Shown here piece by piece: positions 24,373-38,023 of a DNA stretch of 64,000 nucleotides (position 1 is its first letter; each line of letters starts with the position of its first letter). The position numbers were made by a program, and so were the translations under genes. A model generated the notes under the pieces. The model worked only from the letters and a program-made list of their open reading frames with translations, was not told the origin of the DNA and made no database searches. The stretch is from Panax quinquefolius. Taxonomy: Eukaryota; Streptophyta; Magnoliopsida; Apiales; Araliaceae. Where the stretch lies: contig CM035165.1 of NCBI GenBank assembly GCA_020205615.1, positions 84,134,005 to 84,198,004 of the forward strand, read 5' to 3'.

Positions 24373-27300
24373 TGTGACAACCCGAAAATCCGGATTGTCC
24401 AGAAATTAAGATTTAAAGAATTAGTTATTATTCTGTGCTATGTGTTTATTAATCGTTCTATAACCTAGAATGATTATTAATCAGGAGGATTCTGGCTACG
24501 AGCTAGATTAAACGAGTAAGAATTTTCAAGACGAAAATAAAATTTTTTCGGGAACAAAATATTTCTGGGGAAAAAGACGAAATAGGCACTATTCACCCGA
24601 CGAAACCTAAGGGTTAGGGTTTGAATAACCTAAGCCTTTTCGAGAGTTAGATATGTCGAAATGACATTTAAATTCGAAAGATTTGACGATAATATATCGT
24701 GAAAAGTTAAGTAATCGATAAAAGTTTTTCTCAAAAAACGCGTAAATCGGACGAAATAAAATGACGAAAAAAAAATCTTTGTTATGTATTTTTCATTCGT
24801 TTAGCTACGTTATAGGAAAACGTGAAGGAAAACGCTTAACGTGGAAAAGTGTTTTTCAGTTTTTCGGAGATCCGAAGATTACGTAAAAGTTAAATCGGTA
24901 AAGGAAAGACAAAATATCCAAAAATATTTGGATTCCGAGAATCGCGGTTTTTGAACTGTCGGACGAATTTTGAAACACGGAAGCACAAAGCTTCCAAGGG
25001 AAGCTAGCTGAGGAGGTGGGGCAGCCACTTGGCCACCAAGTAAACTTGGTGGCTAAGTTATGAATAGTAAGGAGGTTAGGGACAAAATGACTAAAATGCC
25101 CTTAGCTTTGGTTTTTTATATAACCAAGCTTAAGCTCATTTGTTTGATTGAAAATTTCAACCAACACTTGGAGAGAGAAAGGGAGAGAGCTCTGATGGGG
25201 GAAGAGAAGGAGAAGAATGAGGAAAAGCTAGATCGAGTGCATGCTTTGTCCGACGGAAGGAGATCAAAAGAGAAAGGTGATTCAAAACCTAGTCTTCTAT
25301 AAATTTTCTTTAAGTTTTTATGTTCAAAAACATAACTTAATGAAGATAAGAAGTAGATTAAGTTAGAAATGATTTCATATGGTTGAAATCGTAAGAAAAT
25401 GAAGAAATAAGAATTAGAAATTTATTTTATAAATTTCTTAAGGAAGTATAAGATTCGTAAGGATTTTGAGCGATCCGAATGAATCTTATGAATGAGTAGG
25501 TTAAATAAGTAAGGAATGGTGTTCTATAACATCAAATTCCAAGAAAAAGTGAAATCGTAATCCAAAATATCGATTAAAATGAAGAACGAACGAAGAACAC
25601 GCGAAGAACACGAAGAACGTTGTTGATGGACAAATTTAAAACCATCGTAGTGTAATTCTTGTTGATGGACAAGTTTAAAACCATCGCATATAAGTTAGAT
25701 GCTTATTGCTTGGTTAGGAACGTTAGAAACGTTCATGAAGAACGGATTAAAATTGAGCTATAACGAAGTTATGGCAAAATTTTCGTAAAAGATGAACGAG
25801 AATTAGAAAGTTTGTAAATGAACTCGAATGTGTGGGGTTTCATAAGAATGTAAGAGAACGTAGAAAATGTAAGTCGTGGACTCAAGAATGAACGAATTCT
25901 GAGTTCGGATGATCGAATTACGGACGAACGAACGAAGAACGTTAATAACGTAAAACGAACAAAGAGTGAAGATTAAGCCAATTGAATGGCATGTTAACGG
26001 ATTGAGAACGAAGTTCTATCCATGGGTAAATGAAGTGTATAAGATAAGGAAGAAAATGGCATTGGAACTACCTCGTTCCGAGTTATAACGAAGAAGTTAT
26101 GAGATTTTGAAATCAGCGTCTCAAGCTTGTAAAAGACTTAGAAAATTTTTCTAGGTTTCATACTCGGCGCCGCAGCGCGAGTCGTGCCTTGGAGGCCAGC
26201 GCCGCAACGCGAGATCGGCCATAATCTTCTGGAGAGTGGCGCCGCAGCGTGAGAGATAACAAAGGACTTGGCGCCACATCGCCAGCCCGGGAAGAGAGGA
26301 GAGAGAAGTAGATCGCATGCTTGGCGCGAGAGAAAAGGAAGGGTGGCATGCCGCAGCGGCGAGAGCAGCAATGCCCAAAAATGAGATATTTATTTCTCTA
26401 GTACTGGGGGATGTGTAAGAAAGAAGTATGAACATGTAGTTCAATTAATGTAACACTTAATCAAGTGTTTTAAACCTTTAATAAAGGTTGAACGAAAAGA
26501 TTTAAATGAGATTAAAAGATAAAGAATGTGGATGCGAGTTACGGAACCGATGTCCGGGGACCGTAGTCGCGACAAATGAATGTGAGGGATTACTATGATT
26601 GGGAATTCCTTAGACGTTGGTTGAGGAAGGTAATGAATAACATTCCGATGTTATGTCATGGTAATAAGAGATGAATGTAAAGCATTTAGACGCTGTGAAC
26701 GTAACGTTGTTGCGATGAACGATCGATCTTAGCATACAATGAACGGTATGGCTTCGACATTAAGAAAGAATAATGAACATGGGGTTCATGGGATGGATAA
26801 CGATGAATGCAATTAAAACCCTGAGTAAAGGTTGAGTGTACGCGAATATTAAACGGGTAGAACCTACACTCCGTGTAGGGTTTGATCGTAAGGTAATAAA
26901 GAATGTTGATTAACCGTGAACGGTGAAGAAATTGAGTTGAAGATAATAACATATAATGTTAAGAAGCCGAGTTAATAAGTATAACTTGGATAAACGTTCT
27001 GAGTTGAAGGAATTGGAAGTTGTAGGGTATGAATAAATTCATATGAAATGTTTAACGCTATGACCTCATAGTATTGACATTGAGTGATCGTTCCGAGTAT
27101 ACAAAATATTGTATGACTTAGACGATAAGAAATGAATCCTAAGGTATGGCATTTGGTTGCCAGAAAGCCGTAAGGAATAAGAAGTTGACTTAGCAAATAT
27201 TATAGTTAATGGTTCGTATAAGTTAAGAGAAAGTTAGGTTGTGGTACAATCGTAACCTTTGATGGTTGACATATGGGAGTTGGGCTAAACAATTCCTTCA

Positions 27301-28594
27301 GAGAGCGAAGGTATATATGAAACTGGCAACTGATCTAACTCATTGTGATGGCAGTGTAGATGAGACAGGAACTTGTTTGTTGGTTGTTTGTGGGAAACCA
27401 CTCAGAGTACCATATGGACTACTAGCAGAGAAGCGATGTGTGCTAAGTCCTAGCGAACTTATAAGAAGAAGATAAGAATGTAAATCATCAAAGATGATGA
27501 ATGTTTTGAGTAAGACATCTCCGTATGTCATGAAACCGTAAACCGGTAATGAAAGTTAGTCGCGTAAAATTATATTGTAAGAACGCGAACCTTAAGAAGT
27601 AAAGTTAAGTAAACTAATGCGTAAGTCAAGTATATGACTAATTGGTGTATGTGTTGTTTCCTTATGTGTTACATAGGAATTGGAATGAGCGATTCGGTAA
27701 AGAAATGTAGTCGTATGTAAGGAAAGTTTCCTAACTTCATTCATATTTTAAATGGATGCTAGTTTCTTAAACTTCAGATGTTGAACTTGAGAAGTTCTCG
27801 TACATATCTTGAATGTGCGATATTTGTACAAGGTGGTAGAATGTATGAGGCCTTGTGCCACAATTTGAATACTTTTGTGTTTTACGTGAGATGAACTATT
27901 CTATGTTTGAACTATTCAATAAAAGAATGTTACTGTTTATACATGAACCGTTATTGTTAGAGTCTGTGCTATTGATTCTAGCAGAGACGTGAATGTGAAA
28001 TGAAAGAGAGTAGAGAATGAAAGTATTTCAAAGTGCATGTAACTAATGTTTTAAGATGATAGGAATCAAGACTATTCCTATTATTCAAGCTGTTTCGTAA
28101 CCTTTGTTCGGTTATTAAAGTCTAAAAAGAATGTTAAACTCTTGAAGTTGTTTGTTCAACTGTTATGACTTGCTGGGCAATTGAATGCTCACACTTGCTT
28201 TAAATGAAAAACATTTTCAGCGAACGATGTTAGAAGAACTTAAGGATCCCGTATAGATCAAGCTGACGGTATCCAGATGAATTGTCATTTAGAATGTGAA
28301 TGAACAAGAAGATCAAGTGATGACTTGTAATGTAGAAAGATGAGAATTAAACTATAGAATAGTTTAATGAACGATTATGTATCCTTGGTGGCGGATAAAA
28401 GTCACTCGTGCAAAATGTAAAGAATAATGTAATTATCATTATTTGTAATGAGAAAGGTTATAAGGTTTTAGAACCTGGGATTTGAGAATGTATGTCATTA
28501 TATTTTAGTATATAATGATGTATGTTGGATGAATGATGTACTCGTTACGTACGGAATTCGGGTGTGAAGATAGACCGGATTTTGGGGTGTTACA
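24373..28594 (+). repeat. 3' LTR of element C
   Basis: tgtgacaacccg ... ggggtgttaca. TATA-like box at 25117-25123. The GC-rich cassette at 26163-26375 keeps about five copies of a GGCGCCGCAGCGYGAG-like unit (26166, 26197, 26238, 26270, 26344) that the partner LTR has mostly lost. GGGCA/TGCTC stem-loop at 28175-28190. Confidence 0.95.
25117..25123 (+). promoter_or_regulatory. TATA-like box, 3' LTR of C
   Basis: TATATAA in the same context as at 19150 in the 5' LTR. Confidence 0.5.
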
Positions 28595-28599
28595 TCTTC
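28595..28599. repeat. Right target-site duplication of C (tcttc)
   Basis: Matches 18380-18384 exactly. Confidence 0.97.
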
Positions 28600-29070
28600 C
28601 TTAAGCTTGTTCTTCAGTTCCACGACCATCTCAATCAGTTATTCCTTCTCTCCTTCAGTCTGCATCAGCTTCTCTTCAACATTAGTTAGGCGTTCATCTC
28701 AATCCTGGATATCGTAGTCCTTCTATGTCATTGCAGTCTGTTGTTCAGCTACTATCTCCTGCAACTCCTCAACTGTGTCCTGAAGTTCTACGTTACGGTC
28801 GTAGACTTCATCATACATACGAGCAACCATCGAGGTTAGTGGAGTCTCTTCCTCCTCGTCCTCGTCATCCTCATCCTCCTGTGGCAACTCCACGGGATCC
28901 TCCTCATCCGTCTTCACATCATCATTCTCATCTTCAACCACTGTGACCAACGAGGCTGACTCCCATGGCAGTAGTTGTTCCCAAACAACCTGAATGTCGC
29001 GAGGCTCCTCTTCTAGAGGCATCTGAGGTCCATCCTCCCTAGCCTGACTGGATTCTTCGACATTAGTCAT
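28600..29070 (-). pseudogene. Extra ORF upstream of gag in B, 5' part
   Basis: ATG at 29068-29070, about 190 nt after the PBS. 115 codons are open (MTNVEESSQAREDGP...), with a strongly acidic stretch (EDEDDEDEEEETP) and then a leucine/glutamate heptad-like helix (VELQDTVEELQEIVAEQQ), suggesting a coiled coil. The frame continues past stops at about 28720, 28700 and 28645, all TAG/TGA/TAA of the kind C-to-T changes make, into the 18109-18379 part: about 247 codons in all. Function is unknown. Ogre-type elements also have an ORF before gag, but no similarity to that ORF is claimed. Confidence 0.65.
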
Positions 29071-29261
29071 CCTGACAACAAAGTTTTAAAGTTTAAATTA
29101 TTAATCATTCTACTTTACACTCATGAGCACATAAATTATAAACACATAAGCACATAAGTGTGTTATTACTTCTTCATTAAAACTCGATAAGAGTTATCTC
29201 CACTATCTTTTCAAAGGTTACTTCCTAAGGCTTTTCCCCCACCTAAGGTTCATAACCTAAA
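29071..29261 (-). other. Leader of B between PBS and extra ORF
   Basis: Holds an AGGTT/AACCT hairpin at 29246-29258, just downstream of the PBS in the element's sense. No gene is present. Confidence 0.7.
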
Positions 29262-29273
29262 GCTTTGATACCA
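29262..29273 (-). other. Primer-binding site of B
   Basis: The - strand reads TGGTATCAAAGC, three bases from the LTR at 29277. Initiator tRNA-Met type. Confidence 0.9.
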
Positions 29274-29276
29274 ACT

Positions 29277-30814
29277 TGTGACACCCCCAAATCTCGGTAC
29301 TTCATTACCTCAAGATTTGGTGTTCACTTAAATAAAACAATCATTTAATACTACCTAATCATGATATAATTGAATAAATAAACCTGCCCATACAGGATTA
29401 CATTAAATAAAATCTCCCAGTTATCTAACCTTTACAAAAATCACCCATGCATAAAATTAAATAAACTTCATTACAATCTTTAAACCAAAGTCTGATAATA
29501 AAACTATCAAAACTATTACAAGTCTTCAGTATTTGTTTATCTTTCCCTTTCCCTTATTGGTGCTAGGTACGTCACCCTTTTCAGCTTTAGTTGTAAGAAA
29601 TTTTACAGGCAAGAGTGAGCAAACAAGGCTCACTTGGAATAACAATAAATAAAACTTTAACCTTTACATCACTTCCCAAATACTAGGCTTAATAGAACTG
29701 AACAATATGTTCTATTAACATTCCATAAATCATAACATTCACTGGGGGTCTAATGACCACGAACCCTGTCCACGGTTATAAGTAAACTTTCAACTTTAAC
29801 TATAACAGTCATACGACTGCAAGGACTCAAAGGTACTTAGAGGGATCAATCCTTCGGACATGTATTGTATACAAACATTTCAGCACAAAGTATAAAACTA
29901 AGTGCAACCCCTAATAATAGGGTTGTTCATCTCAGTATTTAGAGTACAAGTCCGCACCAAAGTCAGTTTGGTTTGGATACACTTCAAGGTAATTTGGAAT
30001 TCAACGGACATCAACTAAGGATTAGTTGAATAAAAGATAATAATACTATGTTATTGAATAATCATAACTGAATAAAAATTTCGTTCTAAGTTCATGCTTT
30101 AGGAATAATCTAATTGCATAACAATGGAATAATTTATCATACCTTGCTTTGAACAACATTAAGCTAAGGTTACATCTTAGAATTTAATATTAAGCATGCA
30201 TAACAAATAATAACTTTGAACGGTAAATTATTCAACAGAATAAAGATATTTGCATGCTAATATAACAAGTTTAGATTTAGGAAAAACTTGCATAATCATA
30301 ACAAACTAACTCAATGAAGGTATGGAGTTAGAAGATTTACTCAATGTAAACAATATATTTAGAAACTTGTATAACGAAGATTTAGGATAAGAAAACTTGC
30401 TCAACTATTATAAAAGTAGAGTTAAAGAACTTGCTTTACGCGTAGATTAAACCGTTAATATTCAAATCACAATACCCTATATACATATGTTAACATGACA
30501 TGATCAGTCATAATCAACACTACATCACGTATGGTTTAAATGTCTAACCATGTAATCAAATTATATTCTTAAACGATAATAAACTCGTTAGGTATTAACA
30601 CCATGTTCGTTCAACACATTACAATACTATAAAAACAGAATTATTTGGTCATATAGCATTACAACTAAAGATTAGGACTTACATGCAAGAGGCGAAATCA
30701 TTTCGAACATTCGCTAAGTAGCTCCATGGCGCCACAGATTTTGAGCGTGGTAAGGCATACTCTTAACATTGATGTGATGTGGCGCCTATTGTGAGAGTTG
30801 TATAGGGGACTCGG
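29277..30814 (-). repeat. 5' LTR of element B, 3' portion (cut by D)
   Basis: Starts tgtgacacccccaaatctc and closely follows 10155-11690, including stem-loops at 30011-30029, 29957-29971 and about 29634. At 30814 it breaks into the D terminus tgtgagggcccc. Confidence 0.93.
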
Positions 30815-33133
30815 TGTGAGGGCCCCGAATCCGAGGTCCCGAATCATCGCAGATCCAGTTCGATCATTCTAACACTATTACTATATTTGCGGAAGATATA
30901 AACATAAATTGTTTATACATTAAACTTACATATTTTTCCCCAAGGTTGAGTAACCTTAACTTATACACAATTCATAACTATCTAACACATAACATCATTA
31001 TCAAACTATACTATTACAAAACTAATCGCGCACATTAACTTTAAGATGGCACTGTCTTTAACATTTCCTTGTATCCAACGCATTCGCCTTAATCTGCAAT
31101 GTTTTATCATGATATAGCAAGGGTGAGCATAAGGATTGCCCAGCAAGTTTAAGTTCAACAATATAACGATATATCATGATTGAAAGAGTCTAAATAATAA
31201 GCTGACTATAATTCAACAATATAATTGTGAACTAGTAGGAACAAATTTATGACTGAACAAGTATTATACATGAACAAATATATCTAAACCAACTGGTAAT
31301 GAAGGTGATCAGCCTTTCATACCTGAATTATACATGCAATATGTACAGAGTACAATTCATGGCAACCAACAATGATTAACCATTAGCGTATCCGAATGAA
31401 ACAACTCTTAGTAGAGTTAAGTAAAAACAAACTTGCCTGAACCGTTGATTACCGCTACGCAATTTATATCGCTTTATCCGAAGACCTAATATTAGTAATA
31501 TAGATCACCAATATTAGAATAATATCATCACAATATAATACTATTATATATATAGACATACACAGAATAACCTAAACACATAACACATAACCCTATCAGT
31601 CTATAACACATATAAGACTCGGTATCAAGTCAAACTATTATAGTCTGAGTTGAACCAGACACAAATCTGACATCCCGATGGTCTAGTCTGACTTTTATCG
31701 AGTCTAAGTTCAATTAAACTCTACCTAAAGACTTAACAATTAACTCAGATAATTTTAATAACAGTCGAAATATTTTTTCGTAAGCTCGTAATAATTTTTA
31801 AATAATTATTACTATTTATCGTAAATTTTCAATCATTAAAATCGTATTTAAATGAATTAAATACCACATAATTCCTTTATCATTAATATTTATATATTAT
31901 CAAATATTAATGAAAATCATCACTTAATATTATAATATATTTATAATATATCAAAGTATTTTAATAACTTAAAATCATAATAATATGATTTTTAAACAAT
32001 TAAATTCATTATCGATAATTGCTTTTAATATTAAAATATTAATATTTTCATGATAAAATATCAAAAGTTATATTTTATAACTTAAAATATTTTTATAACA
32101 CTTAAATCATTTTATATGATTTATAGAATATTAACTCTATTTTTTCATAATTTATTTAATATAGTTATTAAATAAACTAATTATTATTAATATTAATTAA
32201 TTAATGAAATTCATCCTAAAATATTAAAAGTTCCTGAAAATATCTTTAAATATTTTCTTATACATTAATATTATTTTTCATGATTTTTCATGTATTAAAA
32301 TCATTTTAAATAATTTATTTAATATTATAATTAAATAAATTAAATACCATTTATATTCCAAAAATATTAAATATTTATTAAATATACTCTAAATAATTAA
32401 AACTATTTTTAGGACTTTAAAATAATTTTTTTTAATTTATTTAATATTTTTAATAATTAAAAACAATTTTTATCTATTTATTTAATTAAAATTATTAATT
32501 TCCGAAATTAAGTGTCGCTATAGGGGCCTTAGGTGATGAATCCGTCGCTAATGGTGTTTTTGGCCCGTTCTTCGAAGCTTCATGTATCGTTGTTAAAGGT
32601 AGTACTTTTTGACCAATAAAAATTCCTAGTTCATGATGTTTCTGGGCTAGTATCCATTTTAATATCGTAGTACTAATGCAGTACTACAACTATAAACTAA
32701 TTGTATGGCCAACATGCATCATAACAGAGAGATTCAAGTGTCTAAAATTTCTTGACAACGCTGTTCTTGAGTTTCTGGTTTGCCCAGAAACTCAAGCAGT
32801 GTTAAGGGTCCTTCTATGCAGCCTTACATAGTTGATTCTAGGAATGGTTTGGGTGATCTATGAACTCAAACGTGTAGTAGAGGTGTCATGGTATACTAAC
32901 ATAGCATGAAACCCATCTTACAACATCACCAGAAGTAGATCTATGTCGGTCAAACTGCCTGTCAGGAAGGTGTTCTTGAAGATCTAGGTTTTTCAGAATT
33001 TTGGTAAAACAGACGGTCAATGCTACTTTGACCAGAAATATATTTAATCCTATTATGTATCAAAGTGTTATAAAGCCTTTAATGTGTAGTAAACATACCA
33101 GTCTACAAGATAACAACAACTACTTGTCCAAAA
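30815..33133 (-). repeat. 3' LTR of D, segment 1
   Basis: Aligns with 59667-61470 of the 5' LTR, except for about 0.5 kb (about 30895-31340) deleted there. It contains the GAGCA/TGCCC stem-loop (31125-31141, - strand GGGCA/TGCTC) and a 13-bp perfect hairpin at 32766-32796. The rest is very AT-rich with no gene. Confidence 0.9.
32766..32796. repeat. 13-bp perfect hairpin in D 3' LTR
   Basis: Arms CTTGAGTTTCTGG and CCAGAAACTCAAG around a 5-nt loop. The same place in the 5' LTR (about 61170-61200) is altered and no longer pairs fully. Confidence 0.9.
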
Positions 33134-33266
33134 TGATAGAAGATTGTTTGATAAAACTATTTATTCTTTAGTTTCATTTAATAGAAGTTTATTTTATTTT
33201 GGAACAAAAGGAAAATAGTGAGACTATTCAAATTCTATTTAACTATTAATTATTACTAATATGAAA
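33134..33266 (+). repeat. 5' LTR of E, left part
   Basis: Matches 53048-53180 almost base for base up to actaatatg, where F begins. Confidence 0.92.
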
Positions 33267-35659
33267 TGTGACGCCCCCAAAATTAGGTATACGTCACCCA
33301 TCTTGGGTCGCCACTTACATGGTACATAAGTTCAAATACAACTTACTAATATAATCGTAGGTATACAATACGACATAAAGCCATCGATTTGAATACAAAT
33401 ATTGTCTACTAGATATTATACAAACTCAAAATGAGTCCTCATTACAACTATTATCACACTATTTCACAGAATAGTGAGGACTACTAACACTATCCTCTGG
33501 ACCATTACTCCGTTCCCTGACTCGTCCCAGCTATGTTCTCATTTCCTGAAGAGAACAGTGAAAGAAAGGGTGAGCTCAACTAGCCCAGTAAGAAATATTA
33601 TGACTAAGATAATGCAGAATAAATTATCATTAGCCTTCAACAGTGTTAAACTGATAAACTACAATAGACAACCAGTTTAACTGCAGCGGAACATGCAATC
33701 CATTAAAAGAGTCAAGTAGAAGTTTACTATCTTTTAGGTTTTAAAAGGTTTTCATAAATTTTTATCACTAAGACTCAGTTTAATGAATAAACCACAATAT
33801 CTAATCATCCCTGTACCACGGTCAAGGATTTTCATCAAATTATCAATGGTCATGACTATCTTAGAATCACCCCCGGTCATAATCATACCAAAAACTATCC
33901 ATCATTTGCATTACAAAGCCATCGAGGACTTTTATCACATCATTTATAACAAGCCATGATTATACCAAGAATGATCCTCGGTCATAATCATACTAAGTTC
34001 ATCTATGCACGTAAGCCAAAGATAACATAATATAACATGAGGATGATGACAATGACATAATAATTCAATAAAACATGTTCAAGAATTATTTAATCCAGAA
34101 TTATTAACGCCCAAATTGTCAACATGATCTTTGTTTTGTAGAGTAAAATTCAAGAATAATCGGAAGAATATTTCCATGAAAAGATATCTTTGGATAAACG
34201 CATGAATATCAAAGATATTCTACTAATTTCATGGAGTATAGAAGTCAAAGTTTTAACCATTTGGGTATAATAAAGAATGGAATAACAAAAGAAATCACCA
34301 TGCATGCGGTACTTTGCATGCATAAAAGTTATTCCAATAGAATAATAATAATGGAACCGGTCGGTGAAATTCACACAAGCAGGATGATCCAAATGTAATA
34401 ATAAATATCTTGAATAATAAACAATGGAACCGTGTCGGTGTAAAACACATGCACAGGATATTCCAAATGGAATAATAAATCTTTGAATAATAAACAATGG
34501 AACCGGTTAGGTGTAAAACACACAGACAAGATATTCCAACAGAATAATAAAGAATGGAATAACAGAAGAAGATCACCAAGTATAGGGGATTCCGCGTATT
34601 CAGGTTATTCCAACAGAATAAATAAGAATGGAATAATATAAGGATTTCACCAAGTATAGGGTATGCCACGTATACAAGTTATGTATAGGGTATGCCACTT
34701 TTACAGGTTATTCCAACAGAATAATAATGAATGGAATAACAGAAGTTCTCTTCATGAATAAGAAAGAATAACACCTCTTACGGGTACAACAAATAATATC
34801 CCTTACCTTAGAAGAACTGAATATTGGCAAAGTGAAGTAGCAGAATACTTTTCTTCTTTCTCTCTATAGTTTCTCTCTCCAGAGTTTGAGTGAATTAAGT
34901 AAGAAAATAATGAAGGAATGAGCTTTATTTATAGGAAAATAGAATGCATAGTAATTAATCCATGAGCGGTCCAGATTGATTTACTTTAATCTGACGGTCC
35001 ATATTTAAAGCAAAATCTTTTAAATAAAATATCATATATTCTATTTATATAAAAACATTTTACTATGCAAAACACTATGCAACACTATGCAAAACACTAT
35101 GCAACACTATGCATAATAAAATATAATATATTCTATTTATAGAATAACTTTAATAAAGTAATGCATTTTATATAAAAGATATTTACATTTTATTACGTTA
35201 ATAATCTGAATAAAACAAAACGTCATTATCGCTATAATAATTCATATTATTAATCAACAATAATGGAATCAAACCTGGTGACTTCTCACATAAGCATCAA
35301 TAATCAATACCGTGTGCTACTATGCAACCACACGTATTCTTTGTACTTTTACTACGAAGAGTAGTTCAACAAAGATCAACCAGTAAAACTTCCATAGTTA
35401 TTTCAATAAAATATTTTTGTCGTTTTCTCAATCCAACAATAATTACATTGTAGGGTCCACCAATGATTGAGCCGTTGTACGAATATTCCCTGCTAAACCG
35501 AATATTCCCCGACCAATCGAATATAATATAACCACTTGCATACTTTGCAAAATTTATAAATACTACCCACAACTATAATATTATCTCAAATTCACACCAT
35601 AATATTAAAAATTATTTCGATAAAATTTAAATCTTTATTGATAAAATCGGGGTCTCACA
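33267..35659 (-). repeat. 3' LTR of F
   Basis: tgtgacgcccccaaaatt ... ggggtctcaca. It has a TATA box on the - strand at 34926-34933 and GAATATTC motifs at 35481 and 35500 (a third, altered, at 35519). The GGGCT/AGCTC stem-loop is at 33572-33586, and repeated hairpin-like units with GCACTAC-type loops lie between about 33800 and 34010. ORFs on the - strand are chance. Confidence 0.9.
34926..34933 (-). promoter_or_regulatory. TATA box of F LTR
   Basis: TATAAATA on the - strand; the same box occurs at 40617-40624 and, in solo LTR I, at 55139-55146. Confidence 0.6.
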
Positions 35660-38023
35660 ATCTCCTCCTTATGGAATTTCGTCCTCGAAATTAGGGTACG
35701 ATACTGGTATGATAAGAGGTGAGGATACCTTGAATACCTTTATCGTTAAAAATATTAAATTCATCTTCGCAATCCGCCAAAGATATTCATTAACAATTCA
35801 TCTTTGCACTACAGGCTAAAGATATACAACTGTAAAACCAATAATCTTTGAGACGCAGACTTAATAGTATCACGACCACGAATTATCCATGCACTCATTG
35901 GCCAAGGATATTCGTGTTTTCAATCTTATCGCCATGATTATAAAGAATAATCCTTGGTCATAATCATACCAAGTCTATCAATGCACTACTGACCAAAGAT
36001 GACTTTTTACCACATCCATGAATTAATATTTCATTCTTTGAGACTCATTTCAATAATTAATCCATATCATCGAATCATCCACGCACTACGGTGCCGAGGA
36101 TATTCGTTAGTATCACGCGACCACGAATTATCCATGCACTACTACCAAAGATAATCGTGTATTCATTAGTATCACGACCACAAATTATCCATGCACTACT
36201 ACCAAAGATAATCGTATTCATTAGTATCACGACCACAAATTATCCATGCACTACTACCAAAGATAATCGTAGTATTCATTAGTATCACGACCACAAATTA
36301 TCCATGCACTACTACCAAAGATAATCGTGTATTCATTAGTATCACGACCACAAATTATCCATACACTACTACCAAAAGATAATCGTGTATTCATTACTAT
36401 ATATGATTATTATAACAATCCCTGGTCATAATCATACCAAGTCCATCTATGCACCTTCTGCCACGTAGATGACTTTCAACATAATATAAACATGAGGATA
36501 ATGATATAAAGAATCAATCAAAGAGATAAAGGATAAATATTAAACATTTATAATATAATTTATCCAAGACTCAAGAATATCCCCATGTTATCAATCACTT
36601 AATAATCTCATAATCTAATATCATTAATATTATAACAATATTTTAATCACTTCTTAAATTTATAAACAATTTATCTCAATTGTTTACGCTTTTACCATAT
36701 AATGCATTTAATCATTCAAAATGCCATACTCATAAGATATCATCACCAATTATCAAATTCCTTATAAAAAAAAAAAATATGCATATACTTTATATAGGAT
36801 TCTCTAGCCATAAAATCCTATTTTCCAATTTTGTTACTTCACATAACATATTTAACTCATATGTTCAGTAACTAAACTATTTTCATGAAAAATACCAAAT
36901 CAGTCCCAAAAATATTTCTTTTCTGAGATTTAGCATAATATAGTCCCATAATGAAAATATATTTTCTCGAATTTTAAAATTCATTTACTATTTTCAAAAA
37001 TCAATTTCTAATTAATTCCTTAAGAAATTAGCTACCTCAAGTTTAACTCCAAAATTCCCAAATCTTGGCAGGACCTTACACATGTTAACGTGAGCTTCAG
37101 TTTAAATTTCATGGTCATCTGGAGTTATAGAACTCCGGTTATAGCATTTTTCATTCGGAAAAACCTAAATATTGAAATAGTCATAACTTGCTCATTTTAA
37201 GTCAGAATAAGCTCATTTTTGGACAGGAGGTACATTATACCATATACTTTCATTTCCCAAAAGGCCAGAATTTTTCTCATAATTTAAGTGGCCGAAATAG
37301 CCCCTCTAAAATCATGGCAGCAACTTTTTTCGGTTTTTGCAGCTTTGCACTCCTTTGCTAAAATCAGTCCACACAAAAATCTACAACACCTTTTCCAGTA
37401 ATTCCACTTGGATTAGTTAGGTAACTCATAGATCTAACTCTAGGACTTGACCACATTCAAAAATTCAAAATATAATAGGAGATATGGTCAATTGAATTTC
37501 ATGTTAGGTTTTTCACCAAAATCTGATTTTCAACTCTTTGTGATTTCTAAGAAACTTTCATGTTTTCACATAATAACCAACATAACTCATCATAACACTT
37601 ACTAATACTTCATATACCCATGATTTTCATAGTCCAATACTTTTATTATGACTTTCATCATAATCCTCGTAAACAGATCCTTTTAGTTGAAGAAATATTT
37701 GAGGGTTTAAGAAATGGGTTTTTGTATTGGGGTCAATACAAAATTCGATTTCACGCTCTAGGGTAGGCTAGGAAATCTTCAAGAATACGTCAAGAAATTT
37801 ATTAATGATAGAAATATCATTCAAAGCACATTACTCTCGTCCAAGACTTGAATAGTACGTCACATTAATACCAATCTGTGACTTTATCCCTTAACCTCGG
37901 ATAGCACCTCACAATGATACCTATCAACTTGCCATCTTGATCCGACGCACATCGCCAACAGAAAAGTATGGCCGGTGCATTCCACACAAGGAAGTTAACA
38001 ACGAAAGGATCGGGGCTCTTTAC
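35660..38023 (-). other. Non-coding interior of F
   Basis: Begins with the PPT (- strand purine-rich ccataaggaggagat). It contains many units of the type stem - GCACTAC loop - stem (35760-36110), the five-copy array at 36111-36397, and AT-rich sequence to about 37900. No coding similarity was seen here. Confidence 0.7.
36111..36397. repeat. Tandem array, 5 units of 55-59 bp
   Basis: Units start at 36111, 36170, 36225, 36283 and 36340 (tatcacg...). Each holds an inverted repeat ATTATC...GATAAT flanked by CACGA...CGTG with a GCACTACTACC loop, so each unit can form a hairpin. Units differ by a few bases. Confidence 0.95.

Larger units (their letters stand above)
18385..28594 (+). mobile_element. 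Element C: LARD-like non-autonomous LTR element
   Basis: Two LTRs of 4,252 and 4,222 bp surround a 1,736-bp internal domain with PBS and PPT but no gag or pol. Perfect TSD tcttc on both sides. Very large LTRs with a non-coding interior match the class called large retrotransposon derivatives (LARDs). It is inserted antisense to B, inside B's extra ORF. Movement would have needed proteins in trans; B has the same PBS type and is a plausible helper (inference). Confidence 0.95.

Noticed and set aside
28725..28946. + strand Pro/His-rich ORF.
   Set aside because: It is the antisense shadow of B's acidic extra ORF.
34150..34669. Overlapping - strand ORFs of 115-124 codons in F's LTR (also 39838-40358).
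   Set aside because: They are low-complexity Ile/Tyr/Phe translations of repeated LTR hairpin units; the partner LTR breaks the frames.
36111..36397. CRISPR-like array of regular repeats.
   Set aside because: Units are directly adjacent with no unique spacers, inside a plant retroelement.
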